The notes under the pieces: model-generated
What the model was told of the DNA's origin: nothing
Database searches by the model: none
The model's input: only the letters and a program-made list of their open reading frames with translations
Program-made: the position numbers and the translations under genes
Shown here: piece after piece, positions 18,530 through 26,425 of the stretch
Position numbering within the stretch: position 1 is the stretch's first letter
Layout of the letters: each line of letters begins with the position of its first letter
Assembly: GCA_902801025.1 (NCBI GenBank)
Contig: CADCGZ010000030.1
Span: 1-36,118, forward strand
DNA from: an uncultured bacterium
GTDB lineage: Bacteria; Verrucomicrobiota; Kiritimatiellia; RFP12; UBA1067
Length of the DNA stretch: 36,118 bases
Reading direction: 5' to 3'

Positions 18530-18541
18530 ATTATATCAAAA
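18530..18541 (-). promoter_or_regulatory. extended -10 promoter of the GH20 operon, probably leaderless
   Basis: Minus-strand TTTTGATATAAT, a TGn-TATAAT extended -10, with only 8 nt between it and the ATG at 18521. Transcription would start at or 1-2 nt before the start codon, consistent with the missing ribosome site. No clear -35. Confidence 0.6.
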
Positions 18542-18574
18542 CCAATTAGGCCGCGCACGGAAGAATTTACGCCA

Positions 18575-18613
18575 TAAAAACAGCGAAGGCCCGCCATCAT
18601 CGGCCGGCCTTCG
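18575..18613 (-). terminator. rho-independent terminator after the 1601-residue protein gene
   Basis: On the minus strand CGAAGGCC (18613-18606) pairs with GGCCTTCG (18591-18584) around a 14-nt loop, followed after CTG by TTTTT (18580-18576). It begins 25 nt after the stop codon at 18638 and separates that gene from the GH20 promoter. Confidence 0.85.
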
Positions 18614-18637
18614 TGTTTGACCATTGCCCTACCGCTA

Positions 18638-21600
18638 TTAGCGCAAGCGGATGAAGAGTGGATCGGGGCATACCTCGCGCTTGACCGTCTTCACCTCTGC
18701 CCTCGTCAGCGCAGTGTCGTAAATACGCCAGTCATCGAGATAATAGCCATCGTCACCGACCTTGTTAGAGCCAATCTTGCCGCCATGGAAGGAGCCTAAC
18801 TGCCCCATCTGTTCAATCTTCGACGACACCCCCTTATCCGACGACTGTGACAAGTTGTCAACATACAGCGTCGTTCCCGTCGCAGTTGCGACGACTGCGT
18901 AGAAGTGATAGCCCTTCGTGAGATCCTCCGTGCCAGTAGCCTCAACCACTTTCTCAACTGTTCCGCTAGTAGTCCTTGCATAAACCGCGGCAGTCGTTGA
19001 ATCAAGAACGGCCAACCCCATTGCAGGATTGCTGTTGTTCGTATTGCCGAGACCCCAGAGAATAACTCCCGTCTGCTTCATCTTGGCAACGGTCGTCACC
19101 GTAACAGCGCCAGCATGGAACGGCGAAGTGCCGTTTGCCAATGTGTCCCAATACGGAGTATAACCTGTATGAACCTGCACTGCCTGGCCATTCTTGGAAT
19201 TCACAAGCGTTGCGCTGCTCGCTTCGCCAACAGAGCTGATTTGCGTACCGGAGTCTGCCGCCTTGCCAGTATTGACTGCCGCACCATTATTAAAGTCGTA
19301 GTGCATGAAGTTAGCCGGCATCCCAGCACGGAACGTCACCTTAACAAGGTTACCGTCGAGTTCGGATGAGAAGCGTGTGCTAGTCTGAACCGAAATCGTC
19401 TCATTCGAAAGCACGGTTGCACTTGGCGCGGTAAAGATTGTCAGCACCTGCCCGTCGGTCAACCCCGTAGGATCGACGTTGGACGTATCGACGATTGGGA
19501 GGGGTGAGCTCGGAAGCGTCCAGCCCGAAGCCGTCGTACCTGTGGCCGAAGGTATGACCGTCAGCGAGCCAAGGGCCGTTGGCGCTGTCGCAATGTTTAT
19601 TGTAGCGCAACCCTTGGCGATAACGTCCACACCCGTAAGGTTGCAGGCCGTTGAAACAAGACCGAGCGTAACGCCGTCCGCGATGAGCGTTCCCGTAGTC
19701 TGGGTTCCGCTGGCTGTATTGGCGTTGACAATCGGGAAATAGCCAGCGCCAGAAACCGTAAGCGTGTGTCCGTTGAGCGCCAGCACCGAAGCGGCATGTC
19801 CGGAGTTGACGATTCCCCAACCGTTAGTCGAAGCCTCAGCCCTCACCATCGCATCAGCGGAAAGCGTGAGCGAAGCCGTCTGGCGACTTTGGTCACCAAT
19901 CTCAGCGCCAGAATTGTAAAGCGCTCCTTTGTAAACACCGCCTTCCAACACTCCCTTGCCGGCAATCGTAATCGCATAGCAAGAATCCTTCGTATTGGCG
20001 AGGTCAAGACTTCCCCCATCTTCAACGACAATCCGCGAGAGGTTGGCAATGGCCTGTCCGTAGTTGTTTTTGCCATATCCCTGACCGCCAATTCCAGTCT
20101 TAATGGTCCTTGCCGAGCTGCCGGACTTGACCGTAAGACCTCCAGTAAAGGTGTTATTCGCATTGAACGTAACAGCGCCGTAAGTCTCGACCGCGCCCTC
20201 ACCAGAAATAGGCGCTTGCAGATCGGGCACATCATTCAGACGAAGCACGGTCCAGCTGCCCAGAACGATGCTTTCCGCAATAACAGTCGAGTTCGGCGTG
20301 AATGTAGCTCCATCAGTCAGATACAGTGTTCCAACAGTTATTGAACCACTCCCCTCCAGCTCAACAACGCCCTGACCTGAAACCGTCAGAGTAGCCGCGG
20401 AATACGTCCCGGCAATCGTCAGCGTCGCGTCGTCAGTAACCTTTATGGCTATATCCTGCGTCGACTCAGGCAGGCCGTACGACCAGTTTGCATCTGTGTC
20501 AAACGAGAGATTCTCTGAGACGTTCCAGGTATTGACCGGCGGCTTTACCGTTATCGTCCCCGCCACAGCGTCATAGTCGACGGATGCACCAGTAAGCACG
20601 GTCTCACCGTCGGTGTCGTAAAGGACCACATGCGCAGGCTGGGAAGAAACTTTGAGAACCGGCACGTCCGCCTTGCTCGCCATAACGACCGCAATAGTGC
20701 CATCTGCGTCCACTGAGATCTCGTTCTCGGGACGGTTCGTGCCGAGGTTGAGCGTAACGCCCGCGCCAACAGATATACCACCCGTGCCACTGACCGTACC
20801 AGTAAGCGTGACAACTGTAGCTGAAACGCTACTATTCGTCGTGAACGAAAGAACCTTGTCAGCAGCAATTGTGACAGCCTGCGATATTGGCAGCGTCGCA
20901 GCCGAAGCACGAATCTCGCTGTCGTCAAGCACATTCACACTAATGGTTGTCGAGCCATAGCTCGTTATGCCGACATCGCCAAGAACAAGAAGCCCGCCGT
21001 TGAGATTCAACGTATTCGTACCAGAAGCATATCCCGCCATCTTGATGCCCCTGGCCGTAAAGGTGCCGCCGTTAATGTTAATTGTATGATTGTTTGCCGT
21101 CTTACCAACAAGGACTTGGCTTGCAGCCGTAAATGTCGCACTGTCCTGTATCGTGAAAGTGCTGGGACCGTTCCAGTGCCCAAACATGATGGATGCCTGA
21201 TTGGAATCGACATCGCTCGTTCCCGTTACATTGATGGATGCCGTATCCTTTACCGTCATCACAGCAGTGCGTCCGCTGTCACCCTGAGAAAGGATCAGGC
21301 GCTGGGCTGTAATTGAAGACGAACCCTCGACATTGTAAGTAGCCATACCTACGCCGCAGTCGGCATATACCGCTGTGGCATCATCAAAAGTCACTGTCGT
21401 GGCCGTGGCGCTGTGCGATTCACCAAGATAGTAGGTCGCACCCTGTAGCGTCACGCTGCCGCCATTGTGCGAAATCGCCACCGATGAACCTTGTGCGCCG
21501 ACACCAGCAGTGTAGGTATTGCCGTAGGTCGACGAATTAATTGATGTTGTCTTGTAGAGATATGTAACAGACGCGGAGATAGTGGCTATGCCAATGCCAT

Positions 21601-23443
21601 CATTGGCAAAAATCAAAGGAACGGCCGATGAAGAAATCGAACTCGCCGTGAACGTGACGTTGTTCTGCTGGTCTGGAATTATCTTCAATGACCCCGTGCC
21701 AGTGACCGTAATTGCGGAGAGCGCAACCGTCTCGTCCACCGTCAGTTCGACATCGCCAGAAACATTGATAACCACGTTTCCAGAGGTCGGTGCCGTGGCG
21801 ACATTCCAGAGAGCATCTGTCCAGTTCGCCTGAGTCGTCTGACCCGCCGTGCCAACCGTCATCTCCGGCGCGGTGCTGGTACCGGCGGGCATGATCTGAA
21901 TCGCCGAAATGCAACCGCGCGCGTTGTTGCCGTTCGTGCCGCCCTTTATTGAGAGTGCGCCCGAAAGACCATTGATGCGTAGCGTGTTCGCTCCATAGAC
22001 CGCCTTGCCAGCTGCCGCCGAGGCGAGGCCCCAAGTCGCAGTGTCGGAACTAGTGGTTGTCGTCTCTCCCGATGTGTCATCCCACGTGTAGATCGTTCCA
22101 TTGACCGTCTTTGCCTTAAAACTCTTGGAGGAATCGTCTGTCGAGCAGTAGATAATTACGTCGTATGTCTCGTATGGAACCGCTGACAGCTTTATGTTGA
22201 CATTGCCGCCGTCGTCAAGATAGCCTTGGATGAACGTACCTGCCGTAAGGTCGCCCGCCTCGGCATAGACGTTGTTCGCCTGCCACGTAAGCAGGGAAAG
22301 TCCGTCCGAAAACATCGCCGTGGACGAGCCGGACGGCGAGTAGGCGTCCTTGTACCACGTTCCGATTTCAAGCGCGAGCGCCGTATCGGCGGCACCGTCC
22401 GTATTGCCCTGCCCGTTGCGCCCGCCGTTCGCGTTAAAGTTGAAGCCCACGACGCCAGGCGTGAGCCACGAACGGAGAAGCGCGCCCTCGACGGCGAAGC
22501 TGACGGCAGAGAAATACGAGGCGGCGGGCTGGGCATTGGCGGAGAGGGTGATTGAGCCGGACGACGCGACTTCCACGGGAACGGACGCTACGAAAGCGGT
22601 GTCGACGTCAATCTCGACGCCATCAGCCACGGAGAGGATGATTCTCTCGCCAGAAGATGCGGCGATTAGAGCATTTAGCGCGGAGACGGTCGTATTGGCG
22701 TTGACAGGAATCGTATCAATGTCGGACGGGAACGCATATCCCAGAATCTCGGCCTCGCTCAAGGTCGAGCCAAAAACCGCCATCTTGGAAATCGTCCATC
22801 CCGTGGCCGGTGAAAGCGTCGAACTGGCCTTTTCATAGATGCCGCCGAGCGAAAAACCCTTGTAGTTTGTCTGGGACGCCTTAAGCCCCGTATGGCCGAA
22901 GCGCTTCACGAGGGTACGCGCGCCTGTATTGGCGTCAGTCACGATTTCATACGCAAAGACGCCGCCGGAAGTCTGGATGTTGATGACGATGTCCGTCCCC
23001 GCAGAAAATGGATCTGCGACCTGCAGACTGCCGCCGTTGTCATCATAAAAAGCGTTTTGCCAAATGCCGCGCACGGCCGCGTTGTTCGCCGCGAGGCTGA
23101 CACCGACTTTGTTGTACGAGGCGTCGCCATTACCGCCGCCCAGCATATTCTGGTGCAGCGAAAGAAGGTACTGGTTGTTTGCGTTCGCAAGGTCTAGCCC
23201 CGAGCAGCGGATGATAAACGTGCAGTTATTGAGCGAGTTGTTAGGCCCCGTGTAGACCACGCCGCCTGTCGCATCGCTGGCAATCGTAATGACATTGTTA
23301 GCGATAGTATTGCCATTCTGCGCCGTCAGCGCGAAGTTGCCCAGGTCAGTGTTGTCACCGTCCCACAATGCAATAGGCGTTGCGGCTGTAAGTGTTAATG
23401 CGCCAGAAAGTGTGGCGGCGAGAAGCGCGACGAGTTTTTTCAT
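18638..23443 (-). CDS. large secreted LamG/beta-strand-repeat surface protein
   Basis: A 1601-residue exported protein with no recognisable catalytic site. The signal peptide is MKKLVALLAATLSGALTLTAA. Residues about 20-250 look like a ConA/LamG sandwich (IALWDGDNTDLGNF...). About 324-520 is a second domain (GVVGFNFNANGG...). About 525-1310 is a long series of Thr/Ser/Gly-rich strands resembling autotransporter-associated beta-helix repeats. About 1373-1595 is a LamG-like domain (HYDFNNGAAVNTG..., TTLYVDN, YLDDWRIYDTALT). The start is set at 23443 by AGGGGA 5 nt upstream and the signal peptide; the frame is open further upstream but that part is non-coding. It has its own promoter, 5' hairpin and terminator. 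It lacks the C-terminal module of the 3765-residue protein, so its anchoring is unclear. Probably an adhesin or glycan-binding surface protein. Confidence 0.82.
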   Translation of the reverse strand: MKKLVALLAATLSGALTLTAATPIALWDGDNTDLGNFALTAQNGNTIANNVITIASDATGGVVYTGPNNSLNNCTFIIRCSGLDLANANNQYLLSLHQNMLGGGNGDASYNKVGVSLAANNAAVRGIWQNAFYDDNGGSLQVADPFSAGTDIVINIQTSGGVFAYEIVTDANTGARTLVKRFGHTGLKASQTNYKGFSLGGIYEKASSTLSPATGWTISKMAVFGSTLSEAEILGYAFPSDIDTIPVNANTTVSALNALIAASSGERIILSVADGVEIDVDTAFVASVPVEVASSGSITLSANAQPAASYFSAVSFAVEGALLRSWLTPGVVGFNFNANGGRNGQGNTDGAADTALALEIGTWYKDAYSPSGSSTAMFSDGLSLLTWQANNVYAEAGDLTAGTFIQGYLDDGGNVNIKLSAVPYETYDVIIYCSTDDSSKSFKAKTVNGTIYTWDDTSGETTTTSSDTATWGLASAAAGKAVYGANTLRINGLSGALSIKGGTNGNNARGCISAIQIMPAGTSTAPEMTVGTAGQTTQANWTDALWNVATAPTSGNVVINVSGDVELTVDETVALSAITVTGTGSLKIIPDQQNNVTFTASSISSSAVPLIFANDGIGIATISASVTYLYKTTSINSSTYGNTYTAGVGAQGSSVAISHNGGSVTLQGATYYLGESHSATATTVTFDDATAVYADCGVGMATYNVEGSSSITAQRLILSQGDSGRTAVMTVKDTASINVTGTSDVDSNQASIMFGHWNGPSTFTIQDSATFTAASQVLVGKTANNHTININGGTFTARGIKMAGYASGTNTLNLNGGLLVLGDVGITSYGSTTISVNVLDDSEIRASAATLPISQAVTIAADKVLSFTTNSSVSATVVTLTGTVSGTGGISVGAGVTLNLGTNRPENEISVDADGTIAVVMASKADVPVLKVSSQPAHVVLYDTDGETVLTGASVDYDAVAGTITVKPPVNTWNVSENLSFDTDANWSYGLPESTQDIAIKVTDDATLTIAGTYSAATLTVSGQGVVELEGSGSITVGTLYLTDGATFTPNSTVIAESIVLGSWTVLRLNDVPDLQAPISGEGAVETYGAVTFNANNTFTGGLTVKSGSSARTIKTGIGGQGYGKNNYGQAIANLSRIVVEDGGSLDLANTKDSCYAITIAGKGVLEGGVYKGALYNSGAEIGDQSRQTASLTLSADAMVRAEASTNGWGIVNSGHAASVLALNGHTLTVSGAGYFPIVNANTASGTQTTGTLIADGVTLGLVSTACNLTGVDVIAKGCATINIATAPTALGSLTVIPSATGTTASGWTLPSSPLPIVDTSNVDPTGLTDGQVLTIFTAPSATVLSNETISVQTSTRFSSELDGNLVKVTFRAGMPANFMHYDFNNGAAVNTGKAADSGTQISSVGEASSATLVNSKNGQAVQVHTGYTPYWDTLANGTSPFHAGAVTVTTVAKMKQTGVILWGLGNTNNSNPAMGLAVLDSTTAAVYARTTSGTVEKVVEATGTEDLTKGYHFYAVVATATGTTLYVDNLSQSSDKGVSSKIEQMGQLGSFHGGKIGSNKVGDDGYYLDDWRIYDTALTRAEVKTVKREVCPDPLFIRLR

Positions 23444-23468
23444 GTTATCCCCTGTATGGAGTAAAGCA

Positions 23469-23491
23469 AAGCCGAAAGACATTTTCGGCTT
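23469..23491 (-). promoter_or_regulatory. perfect hairpin in the 5' leader of the 1601-residue protein gene
   Basis: AAGCCGAAA and its exact reverse complement TTTCGGCTT flank a 5-nt loop, 25 nt upstream of the start codon and just after the predicted transcription start. No T-run follows on the minus strand, so it is more likely an mRNA-stabilising or regulatory stem than a terminator. Confidence 0.55.
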
Positions 23492-23498
23492 CGGCAAT

Positions 23499-23510
23499 AG
23501 TTTATCAAAA
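23499..23510 (-). promoter_or_regulatory. probable extended -10 promoter of the 1601-residue protein gene
   Basis: Minus-strand TTTTTTGATAAACT ends here. TGA-TAAACT is a weaker version of the TGn-TATAAT box seen at four other genes. It gives a leader of about 49 nt whose first part forms the 23469-23491 hairpin. Confidence 0.5.
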
Positions 23511-23533
23511 AACAGCCCGCCCCGCAACTATGT

Positions 23534-23567
23534 GGGCAATCGGTGTCGGGGCAATCGGGCAAATTAG
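23534..23567 (-). promoter_or_regulatory. candidate operator: second copy of the element shared with the giant operon
   Basis: Plus-strand GGCAATCGGGCAAATTAG at 23550-23567 matches 16 of 18 positions of the element at 14110-14127. A partial extra copy (GGGCAATCGG) lies at 23534-23543. The main copy is 45 nt from the -10, against 25 nt at the giant operon. The difference of 20 nt is about two helical turns, which would keep a bound protein on the same DNA face. Confidence 0.45.
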
Positions 23568-23593
23568 CAGCGTCTTATCCGCGCCGCCGGGGA

Positions 23594-25327
23594 TTAGTCC
23601 TCGGCGGGAACCGCGGGGGCGAGCGTATCAAACTCGGCGGTCGAGCCGGCATAGCCCGACATAACCTGCTCAAGCTCGCCCCTGACGCGCGGGAACTCAA
23701 CGTTCAGCCAGAACTCGAGCGCCGGCTTCTTGTAGTCGAACTTCCCGGCGGCCTTGACGAAGAGCGCGGCGACGATAAGCGCAATCGCCGCATCGACGAG
23801 CTTCCTCGCGGAGAGATCGTGGTAGGTCTTCGCGTCCTCGCGCCCCTTTACAAACTCAACTGCGTCGTCGAGCGCCTTGAGGAGCTTCGTCATGCGCGGA
23901 TGCTCGCCGTGCCAATCCTCCTTGCCGAGGATATCGGCTATCACTTCATGGACAAGGCCACCCGTGACGCCCGCAATCGCGGCGACGACTTGGAGCTGCG
24001 AAGTGCCCTCGTAGATCGTCGTGATGCGGCTGTCGCGGAGATACCGCTCACACGGATAGTCCTTCATGAAGCCCGAGCCGCCGAGAACCGCAATCGCGCC
24101 CTGCGCGTTGCGCATCGAAAGCTCGGAGCCATAGTACTTCGCCATCGGAGTGAGCATCTTGTTGAACGCCGCGTACTTCTTGAAGCGCGCACGGACGGCC
24201 TGCGCCTCGGGTGTTCCCTTAAGCGACTCAAACTTCTTGCCGAGCCCCGACTCGAGGTCGACGTTCTTCGCCGCGTAGTAGGTGAGGAGACGCGACGCCT
24301 GAAGCTCGACCGACATCGTCGACATAAGCTCGCGGAGCGCCGGGAACGTGTCGATCGTGACGCCGAACTGCTTTCTCGCCGCGGCGTAGTCGCGGGCAGC
24401 GCGATAGGCGGCCTCGGCGATGCCGGTGCCCTGGGCGGCGATGCCCATGCGAGCGCCGTTCATAAGCGCCATGACGTAGGTGATGAGGCCGCGCTTACGA
24501 AGACCAATCAGCTTCGCGGGCGCCTCTGTGAAGACCATCTCGCAAGTGGGCGAGCCGTGGATTCCGAGCTTGTTCTCAAGACGGCGCACTTTGACCCACG
24601 GGCCCTTCTCGACGAGAAGGCAGCTGAGGCCACGTCCGTCGCTGAACTCGGGCTCGGTGCGGGCGAGGACGAGAAGGACCTCGCCGCAGCCGTTCGTGAT
24701 GAAGCGCTTCACGCCGTTGACGCGCCAGACGCCGTCCTTGTCGAGATATGCGGAAGTCTTGACGGACTGGAGGTCCGATCCGGCGTCCGGCTCGGTGAGA
24801 ACCATCGCGCCCGTCCACTCTCCGGTCACGAGGCGCGGCACGTACTCTTTCTTGATCTCCTCGTCGGCGAACCAGTTGATCGTCTCTGCGATGCCCTGGA
24901 GCCCGAAGAGGTTCATAAGCCCTGCGTCGCCGCGGCTCACGATGTCGTTGCACGCGGTAAGGACGGTGCAGGGCATGTTGAGGCCGCCGAGGTAGTAGGG
25001 AATCGTTACGCCCATGAGGCCGGTCTTGCCGAAAAGCTCGATTGCGAGCTTCATGCCAGGAGCGCGAGTCACAGATCCATCCTCGTTCAGCGTGTTGCCG
25101 ACGAGGTCGGTCTCTTCCGCGAGCGGGGCGATGCGGTTCGCCATGATGTCGCCGCAGAGGTCGATCGCGCGCTTGTAGTTGTCGATCGCGTCTGCCGCGT
25201 CCTTCGGCGCGAAGTCGTATTCCTTCGCGAACTTGAAGTCCTCTTCGAGCAGCGTCGCGACCTCGCTCAAGTCGAGAAGGTCGATGACGTTCTCGATATC
25301 CTTGTTGTCCCTGTAAAAATTGCCCAT
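23594..25327 (-). CDS. acyl-CoA dehydrogenase, large form
   Basis: A 577-residue flavoprotein that should oxidise an acyl-CoA at C2-C3, or reduce an enoyl-CoA, exchanging electrons with the adjacent ETF. The N-terminus has an extra segment starting NFYRDNKDIENVIDLLD before the helical domain. The flavin-binding MVLTEPDAGSDLQSVKTSA is at about 164-182, the helical C-terminal domain follows, and TIYEGTSQLQ holds the likely catalytic Glu. A tail of about 130 residues extends beyond the classical 380-residue core, as in the longer (560-600 residue) family members. The ATG at 25327 is 1 nt after the etfA stop with GGGAG upstream, so translation should be coupled to etfA. No terminator is evident. 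The acyl chain specificity cannot be read from the sequence. Confidence 0.9.
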   Translation of the reverse strand: MGNFYRDNKDIENVIDLLDLSEVATLLEEDFKFAKEYDFAPKDAADAIDNYKRAIDLCGDIMANRIAPLAEETDLVGNTLNEDGSVTRAPGMKLAIELFGKTGLMGVTIPYYLGGLNMPCTVLTACNDIVSRGDAGLMNLFGLQGIAETINWFADEEIKKEYVPRLVTGEWTGAMVLTEPDAGSDLQSVKTSAYLDKDGVWRVNGVKRFITNGCGEVLLVLARTEPEFSDGRGLSCLLVEKGPWVKVRRLENKLGIHGSPTCEMVFTEAPAKLIGLRKRGLITYVMALMNGARMGIAAQGTGIAEAAYRAARDYAAARKQFGVTIDTFPALRELMSTMSVELQASRLLTYYAAKNVDLESGLGKKFESLKGTPEAQAVRARFKKYAAFNKMLTPMAKYYGSELSMRNAQGAIAVLGGSGFMKDYPCERYLRDSRITTIYEGTSQLQVVAAIAGVTGGLVHEVIADILGKEDWHGEHPRMTKLLKALDDAVEFVKGREDAKTYHDLSARKLVDAAIALIVAALFVKAAGKFDYKKPALEFWLNVEFPRVRGELEQVMSGYAGSTAEFDTLAPAVPAED

Positions 25328-25328
25328 G

Positions 25329-26362
25329 TCACTCTCCCTTCGACTTAATCGCCTTGATCAGCTTCGGAACGACCACGTTGAGGTCGCCGACGATGCCGTA
25401 GTGCGCGACCTTGAAGATCGGCGCGTCCTTGTCGGTGTTGATGGCTATGATCTTCGCGGAATCCTGCATGCCGGCGAGGTGCTGAACCGCGCCAGAGACG
25501 CCGCAGCTGATCATGAGCGCAGGGCGCACCGTGACGCCCGTCTGCCCGATCTGACGCTCGTGCTCGCAGTAGCCAAGGTCGACCGCCGCGCGCGATCCGC
25601 CGACCGCGCCGCCAAGAACGTTCGCGAGGTCGTGGAGAAGCTTGAAGTTCTCCTTCGAGCCAACGCCCGCGCCACCGCACACGATGATGCGCGACCCCTT
25701 GAGGTTGACCGTCGACGCCTTGCGAACGATTTCGACGACTTCAACCGGGATCTCAACGCCATCAAGGTGAGCCGAGTGCTTCACGATCTCTCCCTTGCGC
25801 CCTTCCTCGCGAGGCAACGGCTTCATCACGCCCTCGCGCACGGTCGCCATCTGCGGCCAGTTGCGGGCGTTGACGATCGTCGCAATGATGTTGCCGCCGA
25901 AAGCCGGACGGATCTGGTGGAGAACGTTGGTGAAAGTCTCCTTCGTCTTCTTGTCCTCGTAGTCGCCGATCTGGAGGTCGGTGCAGTCGGCGGTAAGCCC
26001 GCACCTGAGCGCCGAAGCGCCGAGGCAACGGAAGGCGCGAGGTCGCGGCCCATGTGCGTCGCGCCGAAGATCGCGATCTGGGGATTCACCTCCTTGACGA
26101 GCTCGACCATCGCGTGGCGGTACGCCTTGTTGCGGTAGACCTTGAGCGCGGGGTCGTCAACGAGGTGCACGATGTCGGCACCGGCCTCGAAAAGCGGTTT
26201 CGCGAGCGATTCGACGCCAGAGCCCATCAGGACCGCGCCGACCTTGACGCCGAGCTTCGACGCGAGTTCGCGCGCCTTGCCGAGAAGTTCAAACGGAACG
26301 TCGGAGAGCTTCCCCTCCTCCTGCTCCGCAAAGACCCAGACTTCGCCTTGTGTGTTTTTCAT
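25329..26362 (-). pseudogene. etfA: electron transfer flavoprotein alpha subunit, frameshifted by an 8-bp duplication
   Basis: The ETF alpha chain, which carries FAD and passes electrons between acyl-CoA dehydrogenase and other carriers. The N-terminal part (MKNTQGEVWVFAEQEEGK... to GRDLAPSVASAL) and C-terminal part (MATVREGVMKPLPRE... with VCGGAGVGSKENF, GQTGVTVRP, GVSGAVQH and AINTDKDAPIF) are in different frames. They are bridged by an intact stretch in the downstream frame (RCGLTADCTDLQIGDYEDK). The break is at 26008-26023, where AGCGCCGA occurs twice in tandem. Removing one copy restores a 341-residue protein of normal ETF-alpha length. As written, the upstream frame ends at 25826, overlapping an internal ATG at 25850. 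It is either a recent mutation, a slippage-prone switch, or a sequencing or assembly error. The gene sits between etfB and the acyl-CoA dehydrogenase, all codirectional. Confidence 0.88.
26008..26023. repeat. 8-bp perfect tandem duplication causing the etfA frameshift
   Basis: AGCGCCGA occurs at 26008-26015 and again at 26016-26023. One copy gives the expected VASALRCGLTADCTDL; two copies shift the frame and yield an arginine/serine-rich non-homologous tail. Confidence 0.95.
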
Positions 26363-26394
26363 AGTTTCAAATTTTTAGTTCCAACTACAGATAA

Positions 26395-26422
26395 CGACTG
26401 ACTCCTGACCCCTGACTACTGA
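26395..26422. repeat. short degenerate 7-bp repeat array between etfB and etfA
   Basis: Four heptamers (CGACTGA, CTCCTGA, CCCCTGA, CTACTGA) abut the etfB stop codon. They belong to the same heptamer family as the longer array inside the ABC-F gene at 27575-27665. The rest of this 63-bp gap holds only a short TAGTT/AACTA palindrome and the etfA start region. Confidence 0.8.
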
Positions 26423-26425
26423 CCA

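Noticed and set aside
23469..23491. Hairpin as a terminator of the acyl-CoA dehydrogenase operon
   Set aside because: It lies downstream of the probable promoter of the next gene and lacks a T-run on the transcribed strand, so a leader structure fits better.
23444..23527. N-terminal extension of the 1601-residue protein to 23527
   Set aside because: It would bury the signal peptide and covers the promoter and leader hairpin; AGGGGA lies just before the ATG at 23443.
23543..25348. 601-codon open frame on the plus strand
   Set aside because: It is the antisense shadow of the acyl-CoA dehydrogenase gene; composition is Arg/Leu/Asp-rich without family motifs, and the minus-strand gene is certain.
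25329..26362. Two separate genes (split EtfA)
   Set aside because: The missing middle is intact in the downstream frame and a perfect 8-bp duplication marks the exact break, so a single frameshifted gene is the simpler reading.
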